NCBI GenBank assembly: GCA_025936175.1
Contig: JAICTV010000014.1
Location: forward strand, 1-43,970
Length of the DNA stretch: 43,970 nt
DNA from: Phycisphaerae bacterium
Lineage (GTDB): Bacteria > Planctomycetota > Phycisphaerae > Tepidisphaerales > Tepidisphaeraceae
Reading direction: 5' to 3'
The notes beneath the pieces are model-generated. The model ran no database searches. It was not told where the DNA came from and was given only the letters and a program-made list of their open reading frames with translations. The first letter of the stretch is position 1. Each line of letters starts with the position of its first letter. Shown here piece by piece: positions 25,282 to 36,000 of this stretch. The position numbers and the translations under genes were made by a program.

Positions 25282-27372
25282 TCAATGTGCCGGACGGAAG
25301 TTTTCCTGACCCTCCACGTAACGGGTCTGTGGCAGCCAATCCTCTTCCACCAGCGGGTTGCTGTATTCGTACGGCCCGTGATGCACGACCGGCACCTTGG
25401 CGAAGTTGCCGTGCGGCGGCGGCGACGTCGTGTCGTTCCACTCCAGCGTCGTCGCTTCCCACGGGTTGGACGGCGCCTTGGGGCCGAAGAACCATGAGCC
25501 GATGAAGTTGATCACGAAGAAGATCTGCGAGAGGCCCAGAGCGAACGCGCAGATGCTGATGAACTCATTCATCGGCTGGTAGTGAGCGTAGGTTTCGTAG
25601 CCGAGGTAGCTGGCGATCCGCCGCGGGAATCCGCTGATGCCCAGGATGTGCATCGCGAAGAACGTCCCGTTGAAGAAGATGAAGCTGAGCCAGAAGTGAA
25701 TCTTGCCCAGCGTCTCATTCATCATGCGGCCGAACATCTTGGGGTACCAGAAGTAGATTGCGCCCCAGATGCCGAACATCGATCCGCCGAAGAGCACGTA
25801 GTGGATATGCGCTACGATGAAGTAGGTGTCGTGGATGTGCACGTCGATGGCGGTCGAGGCCATGAAGATCCCCGACAGGCCGCCGATCACGAACATCGCC
25901 ACGAACGCGATCGCGTTCCACATCGCGGTGGTAAAGCGGATGTTCCCGCCCCATAAGGTGCCGAGCCAATTGAAGGTTTTGATCGCGCTCGGCACGGCGA
26001 TGAAGATCGTACTGACGGCGAAGGTGGTGCCCAGCGTCGGATTCATGCCGCTCTGGAACATGTGGTGTGCCCAGACGATGAAGCCGAGGAACGCGATGCC
26101 CGCCATCGCGTAGACCATCGGGCGGTAGCCGAAGATCGGCTTGCGCGCGAAGACCGCCATGATGTCGCTGACCATGCCCATGGCGGGCAGGATCATGATG
26201 TAGACGGCGGGATGGCTGTAGAACCAGAACAGGTGCTGGTGCAGCAGCACGTATCCGCCGCCGGAGTTCTGCCCGGCGCCGGTGAAGCCGACGCCCTGGT
26301 CGAACCAGTTGTAAGGCGTGAAGAAGCTGGCGAAGCGCGCGTTCGATCCGGCGATCGACGCGCCGATGTGCTGGTGCTCGAGCAGGTTCATCATGAGCAC
26401 GCTGGCGAGCACCGGCGTCGCCAGCAGCACGAGGACTGAGGTGATGAACAAACTCCAGACGCTCAGCGGCAGGCGGAACATCGTCATGCCTGGGCAGCGC
26501 AGCTTGATGATCGTCGTCAGGTAGTTGACCGCGCCCATCAGGCTGGAAAATCCGAGCCAGAAGAGCGAGAGGAACCAGCAGCTTTGCCCGTCCCACGCGA
26601 CGTGCTGCACGCCACGCTCGAGCACGACCGCGCCGAGGACTGACAGGATGATCGACGCGACAACGTTGACCACCTTGGGTCCCAGGTGCACGTAGTACGC
26701 ACACATGTACGCGCAGAACAGGAACATCGCGATGAAGTTCATCACGACGGCGGCGGTCGGCCAGGTGCTGCCTTCGATGCGGAGGAAGTTGGCCGCAAAT
26801 GCGCCGACGCCGGCGTTTTCAGACAGTGCGCTCAGCGGCGGATAGCTCGTCCATCCCGCCGCCGCGGCGCCGCCGGCGAGCATGAAGCCGGTGAGCATAA
26901 TGCTGCCCGGCGGCAGCGCCGACCAGAACGCCAGCCCGTTGAGGAACGGGAACGCCATGTCGCCCGCGCCGATCTTGAGCGGGATGAGGTAATTCCCGAA
27001 CGTCCCGACCAGCAGCGGGATGATCACGAAGAAGATCATGATCGTCGCGTGCATGGAGAAGACCATGGTGTAGAAGTCCGGCGGCATGTAGCCGTTGGAC
27101 CAGCCCATGAGCTTCCCGAGGATCGGCACCGGATGCCCCGGCGTGAGCGTCGCGTCCGGCCAGGCGAGCTGCCAGCGGATCAGCATCGCCAGAAGACCGC
27201 CGACGATCATGAAGAACAGCCCCATGAACAGGAACTGGATGCCGATGATCTTGTGGTCGGCGGAGAAGATGTACTTCTTGAGGAAGCCCAGCTCCTCGTG
27301 CCCATGCGCGTGCGCGCCATGAGCTTCGTCATGTCCGTGAACGCCGGGAAGCGGATGTGGAATTGCGGTCAT
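25282..27372 (-). CDS. ctaD: Cytochrome c oxidase subunit I (YSHP type) with extra membrane segment
   Basis: This 696-residue haem-copper oxidase core subunit carries the CuB and haem ligands: FYSHPAVY (His387, Tyr391), AHHMF (His436, His437) and AHIHYVLFGG. The K-channel lysine is in PSAIKTFNW. Tyr385-Ser386 before HPAVY, in place of the Glu-containing HPEVY, places it in the A2-type group. It is about 140 residues longer than usual. An insertion at about 180-255 (between SYPPLSA and LGFSSLMGAVNY) carries two additional hydrophobic stretches, STWPTAAVVMNFIAMFLFCA and VVASIILSVLGAVVL. A longer loop of about 35 residues precedes HLFWF. It lies between subunit II and ctaA. Confidence 0.95.
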   Translation of the reverse strand: MTAIPHPLPGVHGHDEAHGAHAHGHEELGFLKKYIFSADHKIIGIQFLFMGLFFMIVGGLLAMLIRWQLAWPDATLTPGHPVPILGKLMGWSNGYMPPDFYTMVFSMHATIMIFFVIIPLLVGTFGNYLIPLKIGAGDMAFPFLNGLAFWSALPPGSIMLTGFMLAGGAAAAGWTSYPPLSALSENAGVGAFAANFLRIEGSTWPTAAVVMNFIAMFLFCAYMCAYYVHLGPKVVNVVASIILSVLGAVVLERGVQHVAWDGQSCWFLSLFWLGFSSLMGAVNYLTTIIKLRCPGMTMFRLPLSVWSLFITSVLVLLATPVLASVLMMNLLEHQHIGASIAGSNARFASFFTPYNWFDQGVGFTGAGQNSGGGYVLLHQHLFWFYSHPAVYIMILPAMGMVSDIMAVFARKPIFGYRPMVYAMAGIAFLGFIVWAHHMFQSGMNPTLGTTFAVSTIFIAVPSAIKTFNWLGTLWGGNIRFTTAMWNAIAFVAMFVIGGLSGIFMASTAIDVHIHDTYFIVAHIHYVLFGGSMFGIWGAIYFWYPKMFGRMMNETLGKIHFWLSFIFFNGTFFAMHILGISGFPRRIASYLGYETYAHYQPMNEFISICAFALGLSQIFFVINFIGSWFFGPKAPSNPWEATTLEWNDTTSPPPHGNFAKVPVVHHGPYEYSNPLVEEDWLPQTRYVEGQENFRPAH

Positions 27373-27414
27373 GTCTGTCTCTCACACTTCAACCGATTTG
27401 AAACTTCAAGCAAT

Positions 27415-27484
27415 GTCATGCTGAGCTGCTCCGAAGCATCCGGTTAGGAAACCAGATCCTTCGCGGAGTACCGCTCAGGATGAC
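27415..27484. repeat. Palindromic dispersed element between oxidase subunits I and II
   Basis: Arms GTCATGCTGAGCTGCTCC and GGAGTACCGCTCAGGATGAC flank a short loop. The right arm overlaps the 3' end of the subunit II gene and provides its final TCA TCC TGA. Confidence 0.85.
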
Positions 27485-28821
27485 GGTTGTCGCGGCGGCG
27501 CCGACGCGACCTGGCGCGACGGCTGCGTCGTCGCAGGGCCGCCGGACGCGATCCCGCTCGGCTGCGTCGCCGGCGCGCCGAGCGATCGCCCGCCTTCGTA
27601 TTTCTTGTTGTACTCGTCGGAATCGAGCACGACGATCTGCCCGCGCATCCCGCCGTGGCCCTGGCCGCAGAGCTCTTCGCAGACCAGCTCCCAGTATCCG
27701 GGCTCGTAAACGGCGACCTCGGTGATGCCCGCCGCCTTGAGCTTCGTGATCACGTCGCCGGTGAGCGGACGGTCGTTGCGGATGATCGTCGTCTGCTTCT
27801 TGGTCTTCTCGTCAACGTTGGCGTAGAGGTACTCTTCCTTCTTCGGGTCCTTGACCGCGCCGGCCGAATCCCTGGTGATGACGGTGTTGAAGTTGGGCGT
27901 CCGCGCGGCGGCGTACATCGTGGCAAGCTGGTCGATCTTGTACGTCTTGCGGCTCGTCGCCTCGCGCTCTTTGCTCGTCATCGTCGCGGTGAAGCAGATG
28001 CGCCCGCGCATGCCGGGCACCGCGTCGAGCTTCACGCGATAGTTCGGCAGGAAGAAGCTGTGGATGACGTCCTTGCTGGAGAGCTGTACCTCCGTCGGCC
28101 GGCCGGCAGGAATGGCAATCTCGCGGCCGGGCTGCTTTTCCCAGTTGTCGTCCTTGCCGTCGGGATCGTCGAAGTCTTTGCCGAGCGGATTGACCTGATC
28201 GATGTAGGAGTTGATCTGCTTAACCGCCGTTTCGTAGGGAAGCTGGTTCGGCCCCGTGACGCCGGCGAACTTTGCCCCGCCCGGCCAGCGCGAATCGGTC
28301 GGCTTGGGCCACATGAGATACCGGCCGAGCTTTCCGTCCGGCCCCGGGTAAATGACGTTCCACTTGAACTGCTGGCCGATGACCAGGATCGTCGCCTTGT
28401 CGGCGCGATCGGCATCGGGGTTAAAGCGCAGCCGGTCCCATGCGCCTTTGTTCGCGACCGCCAGCCCGGCCAGGATCAGTGCGGGCGCCAGCGTCCACGC
28501 CATCTCCAGCCGCGTGTTGCCGTGCGTGAAGACGGCTTTCTTCTTGTCGGCGCGGTGGCGGTATTTGACCAGGAACACGACCAGGCAGATCTCGACCGCG
28601 ACGAACGTCACCATCGTGATCCAAAAGGTGACGACGAACAGCGAGTCGATGCCCGCGCCGTGGATGGACCGATCCGGCGGCAGCCACCATTCGCCCCAGC
28701 CGGTGCCGGTGTCCGCCGCGCGGGCGAGTGACGCGAGGAGGACGCCAACCGCCCCTGCGACGACAGCCGGCATCCATGACCTGAACCAACGACCCCTCCG
28801 GAGCGAAATCAGTTTCCTCAC
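27475..28821 (-). CDS. ctaC: Cytochrome c oxidase subunit II with an insertion in the CuA domain
   Basis: This roughly 448-residue protein has a leader helix, two membrane helices (DSLFVVTFWITMVTFVAVE) and a CuA cupredoxin domain. The CuA ligands are His in DVIHSFFLPN and CEELCGQGHGGM (Cys381, Glu383, Cys385, His389, Met392). Between MRGRICFTATM and the CuA loop, about residues 280-370, lies an extra segment with PLTGDVITKLKAAGITEVAV, where ordinary subunits have about 15 residues. There is no fused cytochrome c domain. I prefer GTG at 28821 (AGGAG eight bases upstream) over GTG at 28827. It ends QPSS-stop inside a palindromic repeat. Confidence 0.92.
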   Translation of the reverse strand: MRKLISLRRGRWFRSWMPAVVAGAVGVLLASLARAADTGTGWGEWWLPPDRSIHGAGIDSLFVVTFWITMVTFVAVEICLVVFLVKYRHRADKKKAVFTHGNTRLEMAWTLAPALILAGLAVANKGAWDRLRFNPDADRADKATILVIGQQFKWNVIYPGPDGKLGRYLMWPKPTDSRWPGGAKFAGVTGPNQLPYETAVKQINSYIDQVNPLGKDFDDPDGKDDNWEKQPGREIAIPAGRPTEVQLSSKDVIHSFFLPNYRVKLDAVPGMRGRICFTATMTSKEREATSRKTYKIDQLATMYAAARTPNFNTVITRDSAGAVKDPKKEEYLYANVDEKTKKQTTIIRNDRPLTGDVITKLKAAGITEVAVYEPGYWELVCEELCGQGHGGMRGQIVVLDSDEYNKKYEGGRSLGAPATQPSGIASGGPATTQPSRQVASAPPRQPSS

Positions 28822-28929
28822 CGACACGTCTCCTTGCTTTTTCTGCTCTGCCCTGACGACGGATGTGCGTGATACTTCCGCTCGATCGCGTGCACATGCT
28901 CTTCAATTTGTCCGGCCGGTCAAGTTTTA

Positions 28930-28942
28930 ACGCAAGCGCGTC
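28930..28942. promoter_or_regulatory. 13-base motif shared with the promoter of the giant cytochrome gene
   Basis: ACGCAAGCGCGTC occurs here upstream of the subunit II gene and again at 36134-36146 upstream of the giant cytochrome gene, in the same orientation to the genes. At 36134 it covers the predicted -35 box and half of a palindrome. It may be a binding site for a regulator of the respiratory cluster. I found no convincing -10 box here. Confidence 0.35.
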
Positions 28943-28962
28943 AACAACTCTCCGATACGCAT

Positions 28963-29100
28963 GTCATCCCGAGCGGACTTCGGCGAGCTCCCTTCGGGTC
29001 TGAGCCCCAGGGTCGAAGACAGTCGAGCCGTACTCCGCGAGGGATCTCGAAGTCGAACGGTTGTCGACTGCCGAGATCCCTCGGAGTACCTCGGGATGAC
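28963..29100. repeat. Long variant of the palindromic element, intact
   Basis: The left arm begins GTCATCCCGAGCGGACTTCG and carries an extra block of about 60 bases. The right arm ends GAGTACCTCGGGATGAC. It closely matches the interrupted copy at 851-1090. It fills half of the 299-base gap between the cupredoxin and subunit II genes; no gene is visible in that gap. Confidence 0.85.
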
Positions 29101-29120
29101 GATGCTTGCGAAGTCGAGAC

Positions 29121-29942
29121 TTACTTCTTCGCGGCCACCTTCTCCATCTGGCAGCACGCGGGCTTCGCGTCGCCACTGCTCGAGGCGAGGATGACATCCT
29201 TCACCTTCGGCTCGGCCATCGCCGCTTCCGCCTTGAACTTGTGCTCGGGCGCCTCGGCCTTGCCGTCCTTCACGGTGATCTTTTCCGTCGGCAGGTTGTC
29301 GGCGTCGCTGGCGTACTTCTCGTGCCAGAAGGTGAGCGTGTACTCGCCGTCGGCCAGGCCCTTGGTCGGGATCGTGTAGGTCCCGTCGGCCTTCGACACG
29401 GCGAAGAACGGGTGCTCGAACACGCCGATGTACGCGCTCATCCACGGGTGCACGTCGCACTTCACGCGGAAGTATTCCGCCGCCTTCATCGGGTCGACGT
29501 CCTTCCCCTCGTCCTTATTCGGCTGGCCGAAGTTGAATGGGGGATTGACGGTTGCCAGCGAGTGGACGTTGTGCAGGAACGGGTCGGCGTTTTTGATCTT
29601 GAACGGCTGCCCGGTCTGCATCGTCAGGACGTGCGGCTCGTACATGCATCCCTTCTGATCGAGCTCGGCCGGCTCGGTCTTCGCTTCGCCGCCGAGGTCT
29701 TTGCCTTCTTCCTTCTTGATCGAAACGATGACGTTGGCGAGGTTTCCCTTGTCGTCGGCGACGACGGTCTGCTCGGTGACGGGATCGGGGTGCTGGCTGG
29801 CGCACTCCTTCACGGCCGACATGTCGATTTCTTTCATCTCCGGCGGCTTGCCGTCGAGCGTCACCTTGCCGGTGATGTCGGCCGACGCGAGCGAACCAAA
29901 ACCGGCCACCGCCAGGGCGGCCACAGCGATCTTCCACTTCAT
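29121..29942 (-). CDS. Secreted cupredoxin-like protein, paralogue of the giant cytochrome's C-terminal domain
   Basis: This 273-residue protein has a signal peptide (MKWKIAVAALAVAGFGSLASA). A cupredoxin-like core follows, with possible type 1 copper ligands His in FLHNVH and Cys-His-Met in KCDVHPWM. GCMYEPHVLTM and FNFGQPNKDEGKDVDP are shared with the end of the 1991-residue protein. After the core comes a carboxypeptidase-regulatory-like beta region (GTYTIPTKGLADGEYTLTFW), and the tail contains CC near KPACCQMEK. Annotation pipelines often call this family methylamine-utilisation-like. Sitting between the giant cytochrome and subunit II, it may shuttle electrons to CuA. The ATG at 29942 follows AAGGAG. 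Confidence 0.8.
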   Translation of the reverse strand: MKWKIAVAALAVAGFGSLASADITGKVTLDGKPPEMKEIDMSAVKECASQHPDPVTEQTVVADDKGNLANVIVSIKKEEGKDLGGEAKTEPAELDQKGCMYEPHVLTMQTGQPFKIKNADPFLHNVHSLATVNPPFNFGQPNKDEGKDVDPMKAAEYFRVKCDVHPWMSAYIGVFEHPFFAVSKADGTYTIPTKGLADGEYTLTFWHEKYASDADNLPTEKITVKDGKAEAPEHKFKAEAAMAEPKVKDVILASSSGDAKPACCQMEKVAAKK

Positions 29943-30049
29943 GTGCGAATCTCCTTCGTCAAGACGAAACATTTTCCCTCGTCCTACCCACGACGCGGCG
30001 GGGACCGTCCCACGCGCGCGCCCTGCATGTTATCTCCCCGCCGATCGAA

Positions 30050-33000
30050 TCATGGAGCGGCGAAATTGATCTTCACTTCCGCCGGCTTACCTGCCTCAAC
30101 CTTGACCTGAACTTCCTTGGTTCCCAGCGTCTCGTGCCACGCCGTCAGCGTGTAATCGCCCGGCGGGAGGTTGGCGATCGAGAACGAGCCGTCCTCGCCA
30201 CTGACGCCCCAGAACGGGTTCTCCAGCCCGACGATGTACGCGCTCATCCACGGGTGCACGTCGCACTTGACGTGGAACGTCTCGGCGGCCTTGAGCGGAT
30301 CGACCGCCTTGCCTTCGTCCTTGTTCGGCTGGCCGAAGTTGAAAGCGGGATTGACGCTGGCCATCGCGTGGACATTGTGGAGAAACTCGTCGTCGTTCTT
30401 GATCAGGATCTTCTGCCCGACCATCACCGGCAGCACGTGCGGGTGGTACATGCAGCCTTGCTGATCGAGGACCGCCGGCTCCGCCGGAGGATCGAACGAT
30501 CCCGACAACCCGCTGCTGACGTAGACGACGACGTTCTGGAGATTGCCCTTGTCATCGACTAGCAGCGACGGATCGGGCACCGGATCGGGATGCTTGGCCG
30601 CGCACTCCTTCACGGCCGCCATGTCGATGTCCTTCGCTTCGGGCGCTTTGCCGTCGAGCTTGACGATGCCCTTGACGCTGACCGCGCCGCCGGGCGCGGC
30701 TGCGGGCTTCTTCTCTTCCGCGGCCACCGCTTTCGCTTCGGCCTTCGGTGCCGGTTTAGGTTCTTCTTTCTTCGGTTGGACCGTCGGCGCGGCCGGCTTC
30801 TCCGGCGCGGTAACGGAAGGAGCAGGCGGGGTCGATGCGGCGCTCGGCGCGGGGGTTGACGCCGGCGCTGGAGTCGCGGGCGTCGGCGGCGTCGCGGGCT
30901 GGATGCCGGTGTACCCGCGCACGCCCGCGGCGTAGATGAAGTCGAGCAGCAGCGCTTCCTGCTCGTCAACGTTGTTGCCGTAGATCTTCTCGATCCGCTG
31001 CGCCTCTGCTTCGGCGACGCCCTGCGAGCGCGGCCACGCTTGCCCGTGCACGTCGAAGATCGCCAGTCCCGTAAAGAAGGGCGGCATGGCGGTGCCGACC
31101 TGGATGATCGGCGGCTCCTGCGTCCAGTGCCGCACCCACCGACGCTGCAATCGCCGCGACGCAAGCGACAGGTTCGGCGCCGTCGGGTTCTTCTGCGCCC
31201 CGGGCACGTTCGGATCGCCGAGCACATGGCACTTGAGACATTGCAACTCGTAGAAGAATGCCTCGCCCTTCTTGAAGCGCGCCTCGTCCACCTCCGGCCG
31301 CGGGGTTTCGACGAAGGGATACGGCGCGTTGTACAGCTCCGTCGTAAACTCCGCCTTGAACTTGATCGTGCGCATGTTGCGCGCGATTTCCTCCGGCTTG
31401 TTCTTGGTCGGATCGAGCTGGAGCGGCGAGATTTGCCCCTTCTCCAGCGCCCATGTCTTTAACGTATCAGCGGCGACCGCAAACTCCGGCCGCAGATACC
31501 AGTCATCCCCCGGCCATGCGATCGCCGCCGGCACGCGGCTTTGTGCGAGATCACCGGCTGCGGTCTTGATTCGATCGGCGACGGGTTTGGTCGTCGGCCC
31601 GACCTGCTCGGTCAGCTTCTGCGCCGTCGCGATCGGCATCGCGGCGCCAAGCGTTTCCGACGCCGCCTTGAACTCGTGTGCGGCAATCTGCGCGCCCGCG
31701 CGAACGATGAGCGCATCGACGACAATCTTTGCCTCAGCCGCGGGAAGCGTTGTCGGACTCTTCGGCAGCGCCACCGGCGTGGCGAGCGCCTGCTTCTGCG
31801 CCAACTCGATGTACTTCCGCGCGGGATCCAGCGTCTTGTCGAGCGACTTCGATTCCTTGTTGCTCACCGCGTTGAAGTACGCCGCGACGTCCGTCGCCTC
31901 CTCGTCCAGGATCGGGAAGCTCGGCATGCGGATCTCGGGCTTTTTCTCCGGCGGGGGATTGAGCAGCGGCCGCAGCGGCTCGACGTGCTTGAGGAAGTTG
32001 AACAGCCACGTGTGCTGGATCTTGTTCCCCTCGCCGCGCAGTGACGGAGGGGCCTTGGTCGTGATCTCGTCCGGCTTGTAATACTGCTGCACCGCCGGCG
32101 CATTGCTCTCGATGATGTGACAGCCGACGCAGTTGAACTTCTGCACGAGCTGCCGCCCGCGCGCGATCCGCTGGGCCTCGTCGTTGAGCGTCTGATCGGC
32201 GAGCTTGCGGCTGACGAGGCGGTCGCGATTGCTGATGACCCACGTCACGATCGCATCGACCTCGCGGTCGCTGAGATAGAACGTCGGCATCTTCAGCTTG
32301 TCGTAGGGCTTTCCGCTCTTGAGCAGCGGATCGTCGTTCTTCGGGTCCGGCTCCTTGAGGACTTGACCGCGATCGTAGACGCGCGTGTTCTTCAGCTTCT
32401 GGGTGAGCCACGCCGTGCGCGAGTGATCGACCTCCGGCCACGCCGCCGTCACGGGCGCGGAGACAGTTCCGTCAGCGAAGTTCGCCCGCCATTCCGCGCC
32501 GATCAGCAGCGACGCCTTGGCCGAGAGTCCATTGACCATCGGAATCTTCGTCGGCTCGGGCTCGTGTGTTTTGGGATCTTCCTTGATGGTGCTGAGCTTG
32601 TGATGATCCAGGTAGCCGAAGTCGAGCTTGTCGATCCCCTTCTGGCCCCAGTCAGAGAGGTTGGCGCACGGACTGGAAATCGACTCGGTGCCGTTGATCG
32701 CGTGACAGCTCGCGCAGCCGTAGTTGGCGATGAGCTTCTTGCCGAGGAAGACCATCCGGCGCTCGTCCTTCGACATCTTCGCCGCCTGCGCCTTGGCTTC
32801 GTCGGCGGCGATGAACGACGTCGTCAGCGCGTCCGCCGCCAGGTCGGTCAGCTCCTTCTCGTCATCCGCTTTGGCGGTCGCCGTGCTGACGCTGTAGCGG
32901 CTGCGCAGGAAGAGGGCGGTCAGCTCGATGAGCTTGGGCGTGTCGGTCGGCGTCAGCTCCGCCTTCCACGGATCGTCGGGAGTAAAGTTCGTCCGCTTCT

Positions 33001-36000
33001 GCGCGAGAAGGTATTCGGCGAGATCGAGCGCCTGCTGATCGCTGAGGCGAAGCTGCGGCATCACGGTGTACTCGCTGTAATGCCGCGGCTCCTTCACCCA
33101 GTTGAACAGCCAGGTCCGCGCCTGTTCCGGCGTGCGGCCGGCCGTCAGCTTTGTTCCGATGCCGCTCAGCTCGGGTCCGTGATGCTGGAAAACCGGCTTG
33201 GCGGTTCCGTCCGGATACCTCGCCGCGACGCCGGAATAGTCCGGCGCAAGGTTCTCCGTCATGTAGAGCTGCCGCTCGTTGTACGACATGTGATCGAACA
33301 ACTCCGCGGCGCGCGTGCTCAGCGCCTTCGCGTCCGCAGCTTTGCCCGTTTCCGCTTCGATCTGAGCGGCGAGCTTTCCGTTCTTCGTCAGGTCCATGAC
33401 GATCCACTTCTCGCCGAGCGTGATCGGCTTGCCGCTGCGCTTCTCGCCGGTGTCCTCGTTGGTGTTCGTGTGACATCCCTGGCAGCCGATGCTCGCAAAC
33501 AGGATGCGGCCGGCCTCGGGCGAACCCTTTGCGCTCGGCGGGATGGGCCGCAGTTGCAGCGGACCCATGACCGGCTGACCCTTGTCATCGAGCACCGGGT
33601 TGCCCGCCGTATCGACCTGGACGTGCTTGCTGGCGGTGCGGACGAGGTACTCGGTGATCGAGCGCGCCTCCTGCCGCGTGCGACGCAGCTCTTCCGTGCT
33701 GGAGTTGTTCTCCAGCATGAAGAAGTGCGGCATCTTGGTGCTGGGACGGAATGCCTTGGGCGCCCAGATCCACGTGTTGATGTATGCCGGCGAAAGTTTG
33801 GACGTGATGTTGCGCAGATCCGTGCCGACCTTGCGCTGGCCGTTGGCGACGATGAGCCGGATGTCGCTCGGCTCCTTCGGCGGCGTCTCCGCGGGGATGC
33901 TGTCCATCTGATGGCAGTTGGCGCATCCCATGTTGACGAAAAGCGACCGCCCGTCGAACACCTGCGGCGCTTCGTCCTTGATCGAGTTCACGTCGGTGTG
34001 ACACCGCACGCAGTTCGCCTGCAGATACTTCGGCGGCCGCATGGGCCAGTCCCACTCGTGATAGACCAGCTCAAACGGTCGGGGCGCGGAAGGCTCGTAC
34101 TCGCGCTTCCAGTAATCCATCTGCGAGACCGCGCGACCGACGACACCGGTGACGGGATCGATGTACGGAACGGGGGCGGTTTCCGTTGGCGCTTCCTGGA
34201 CGATCCTCGGCGTCTCTTCGCTTGCCTTCGTCGTCGGCGCGGTCGCCGGATGCGACTTCTCCGCTTGCTCATCGACGGCGAGATGGATATCGCCCGCGTG
34301 CTCGGGCGCGACTTCATCGTGCGGCCAAACCGCCGCCAGCATGTTCGACAGGTCCGTTTCGTGCTTCTCCTTCGGCGCTTTGCTCGGATCGAGCTGCACC
34401 GACAGGACTGGCTCGCCGGTCTTAAGGTCGACCCAGATCGGCCGCGGGGTGTGGGCGGCCACGACGAAGTTCGTCTCCTGGCCCGAGCCGTCATGACAGC
34501 TCGTGCACCCGACCGATTCGAACGGATGCTTCGAATCCGCATCCACGTAAAGATCGAGCCGCGGATGCGCGAGAAGCGCGGGTGAAGGATCGAGATCTTT
34601 CAGTCCCTGCTTCCGCCGCGCGACGTTCGCCTCGGCGATCAATCCGCGGCGATAGCGGTCGGTCAGAAGCTTCCACTGCTCCGGCTTCACGCTGGACGAC
34701 ATCGCGGTGCGCAGGTCCTCGACGTACTTCATCGCGACCAGCCGGCTGGGCGCGGCCGTCTTCTCGTCGGTCGTTTCGCGCACGCTCACCTGGATCGGAC
34801 CGGAGCCGCTCGGGCGGCCGCTGCCGAAGCCGATCCACGCCTTGAGCGCCTCGGCGATGACCTGATCGCGCACCGCCGGCGGGAGGGCGGCGCTTTGCGC
34901 GTCTTCCTTCTTAGTGACGTCCGGCGCGTAGCTGAACGCCTCGAGTTCCTTCCCGTTGATTCGCACGCGCAGCGGTTTACCGACGCCGATCGTCCTGGCG
35001 ATGGCGGAGATCCGCCCGAGCGCCGCGGGCTTGCGCACCTGGTCGGGCGCGACGCGCACCGCCCACAGGTGCCAGAACTCCGGCATCGCCGCCGCGCCCG
35101 GCTTGTCGCGCGTCGCCAGCGGATCCGAAGCCTTGCCGCTGTACTGCTCCGAGAGCTTCAAATTTCGCGCCGACGCGACCTGCTCCTCCAGATACGCGAC
35201 GACGCCGGCCTCGGTGAACTCTTTCTTGTTGATGTTGACGTGACAGGTGATGCAGCGGTCGATCGTCTCGACTTCCTTAACGCCGCCCAGCGACGTCCGC
35301 ACGTCCGGCAGGACCACCTGCTGCACCTTGGTCGCGGGATTGATGAACTGAAGCAGCGGCGTCTCGCGAATCTGATTGCTCAGCTTCGCGAGCAACGTCG
35401 GGGGCTGGAGCGCGGCGAGCTTCTTCTTCAGCGCTTCGGCGTCCGCCAAAAGCTTGGTCTTCTGCTTGTTCAGTGCATCGACGTCGGCGGTGAGCGACTT
35501 GAGCTTATCCCGCGCCTCGGCAACCTGGTTCTTCTTCGCCCACAGCGCCTCGGTCTGCGCCTCGAGCGTCTTGCGCGGCTGCTCATTCTGCTTCCGCAGC
35601 GACGCCTCGCGAGCGGCATCCCTGGCGGTGATCGCGTCCTGGAGTTGCGTCTCGGCGACGGTGACGTTGGCCTTTAACGTGTTCAGGCGGAACTCCATGT
35701 CCGCCTGATCGCTTTCGTACTTCCGGATTTCGCCCTTGAGGCTGTCGAGCTCCGCCGCCTTCGATTGAAGCTGCTTCTCCTTCGCCGCGATGGCGTCGTT
35801 GAGCGATTGCAGTCGCGCTTCCTTCTCCGGCGTGCTTTCGCGGTCGATCTTCTCCTCGACCAGCGCCGCTTCCCACACCTTGCCGTCGCGCTGGGGCTGG
35901 CGCCACTGCTGGTTGAAGTCCTGGACGATGCTCCATCCGGTGACCGCCAGGAGCAGCACCGCGGAAACCGCGAAGACCACGTTGAGCCGTTTAATATTCC

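Noticed and set aside
32117-34585. An 822-codon open frame on the plus strand opposite the giant cytochrome gene
   Set aside because: It is antisense to eight clear haem motifs, arginine-rich with no domain, and typical of spurious long frames opposite GC-rich genes.
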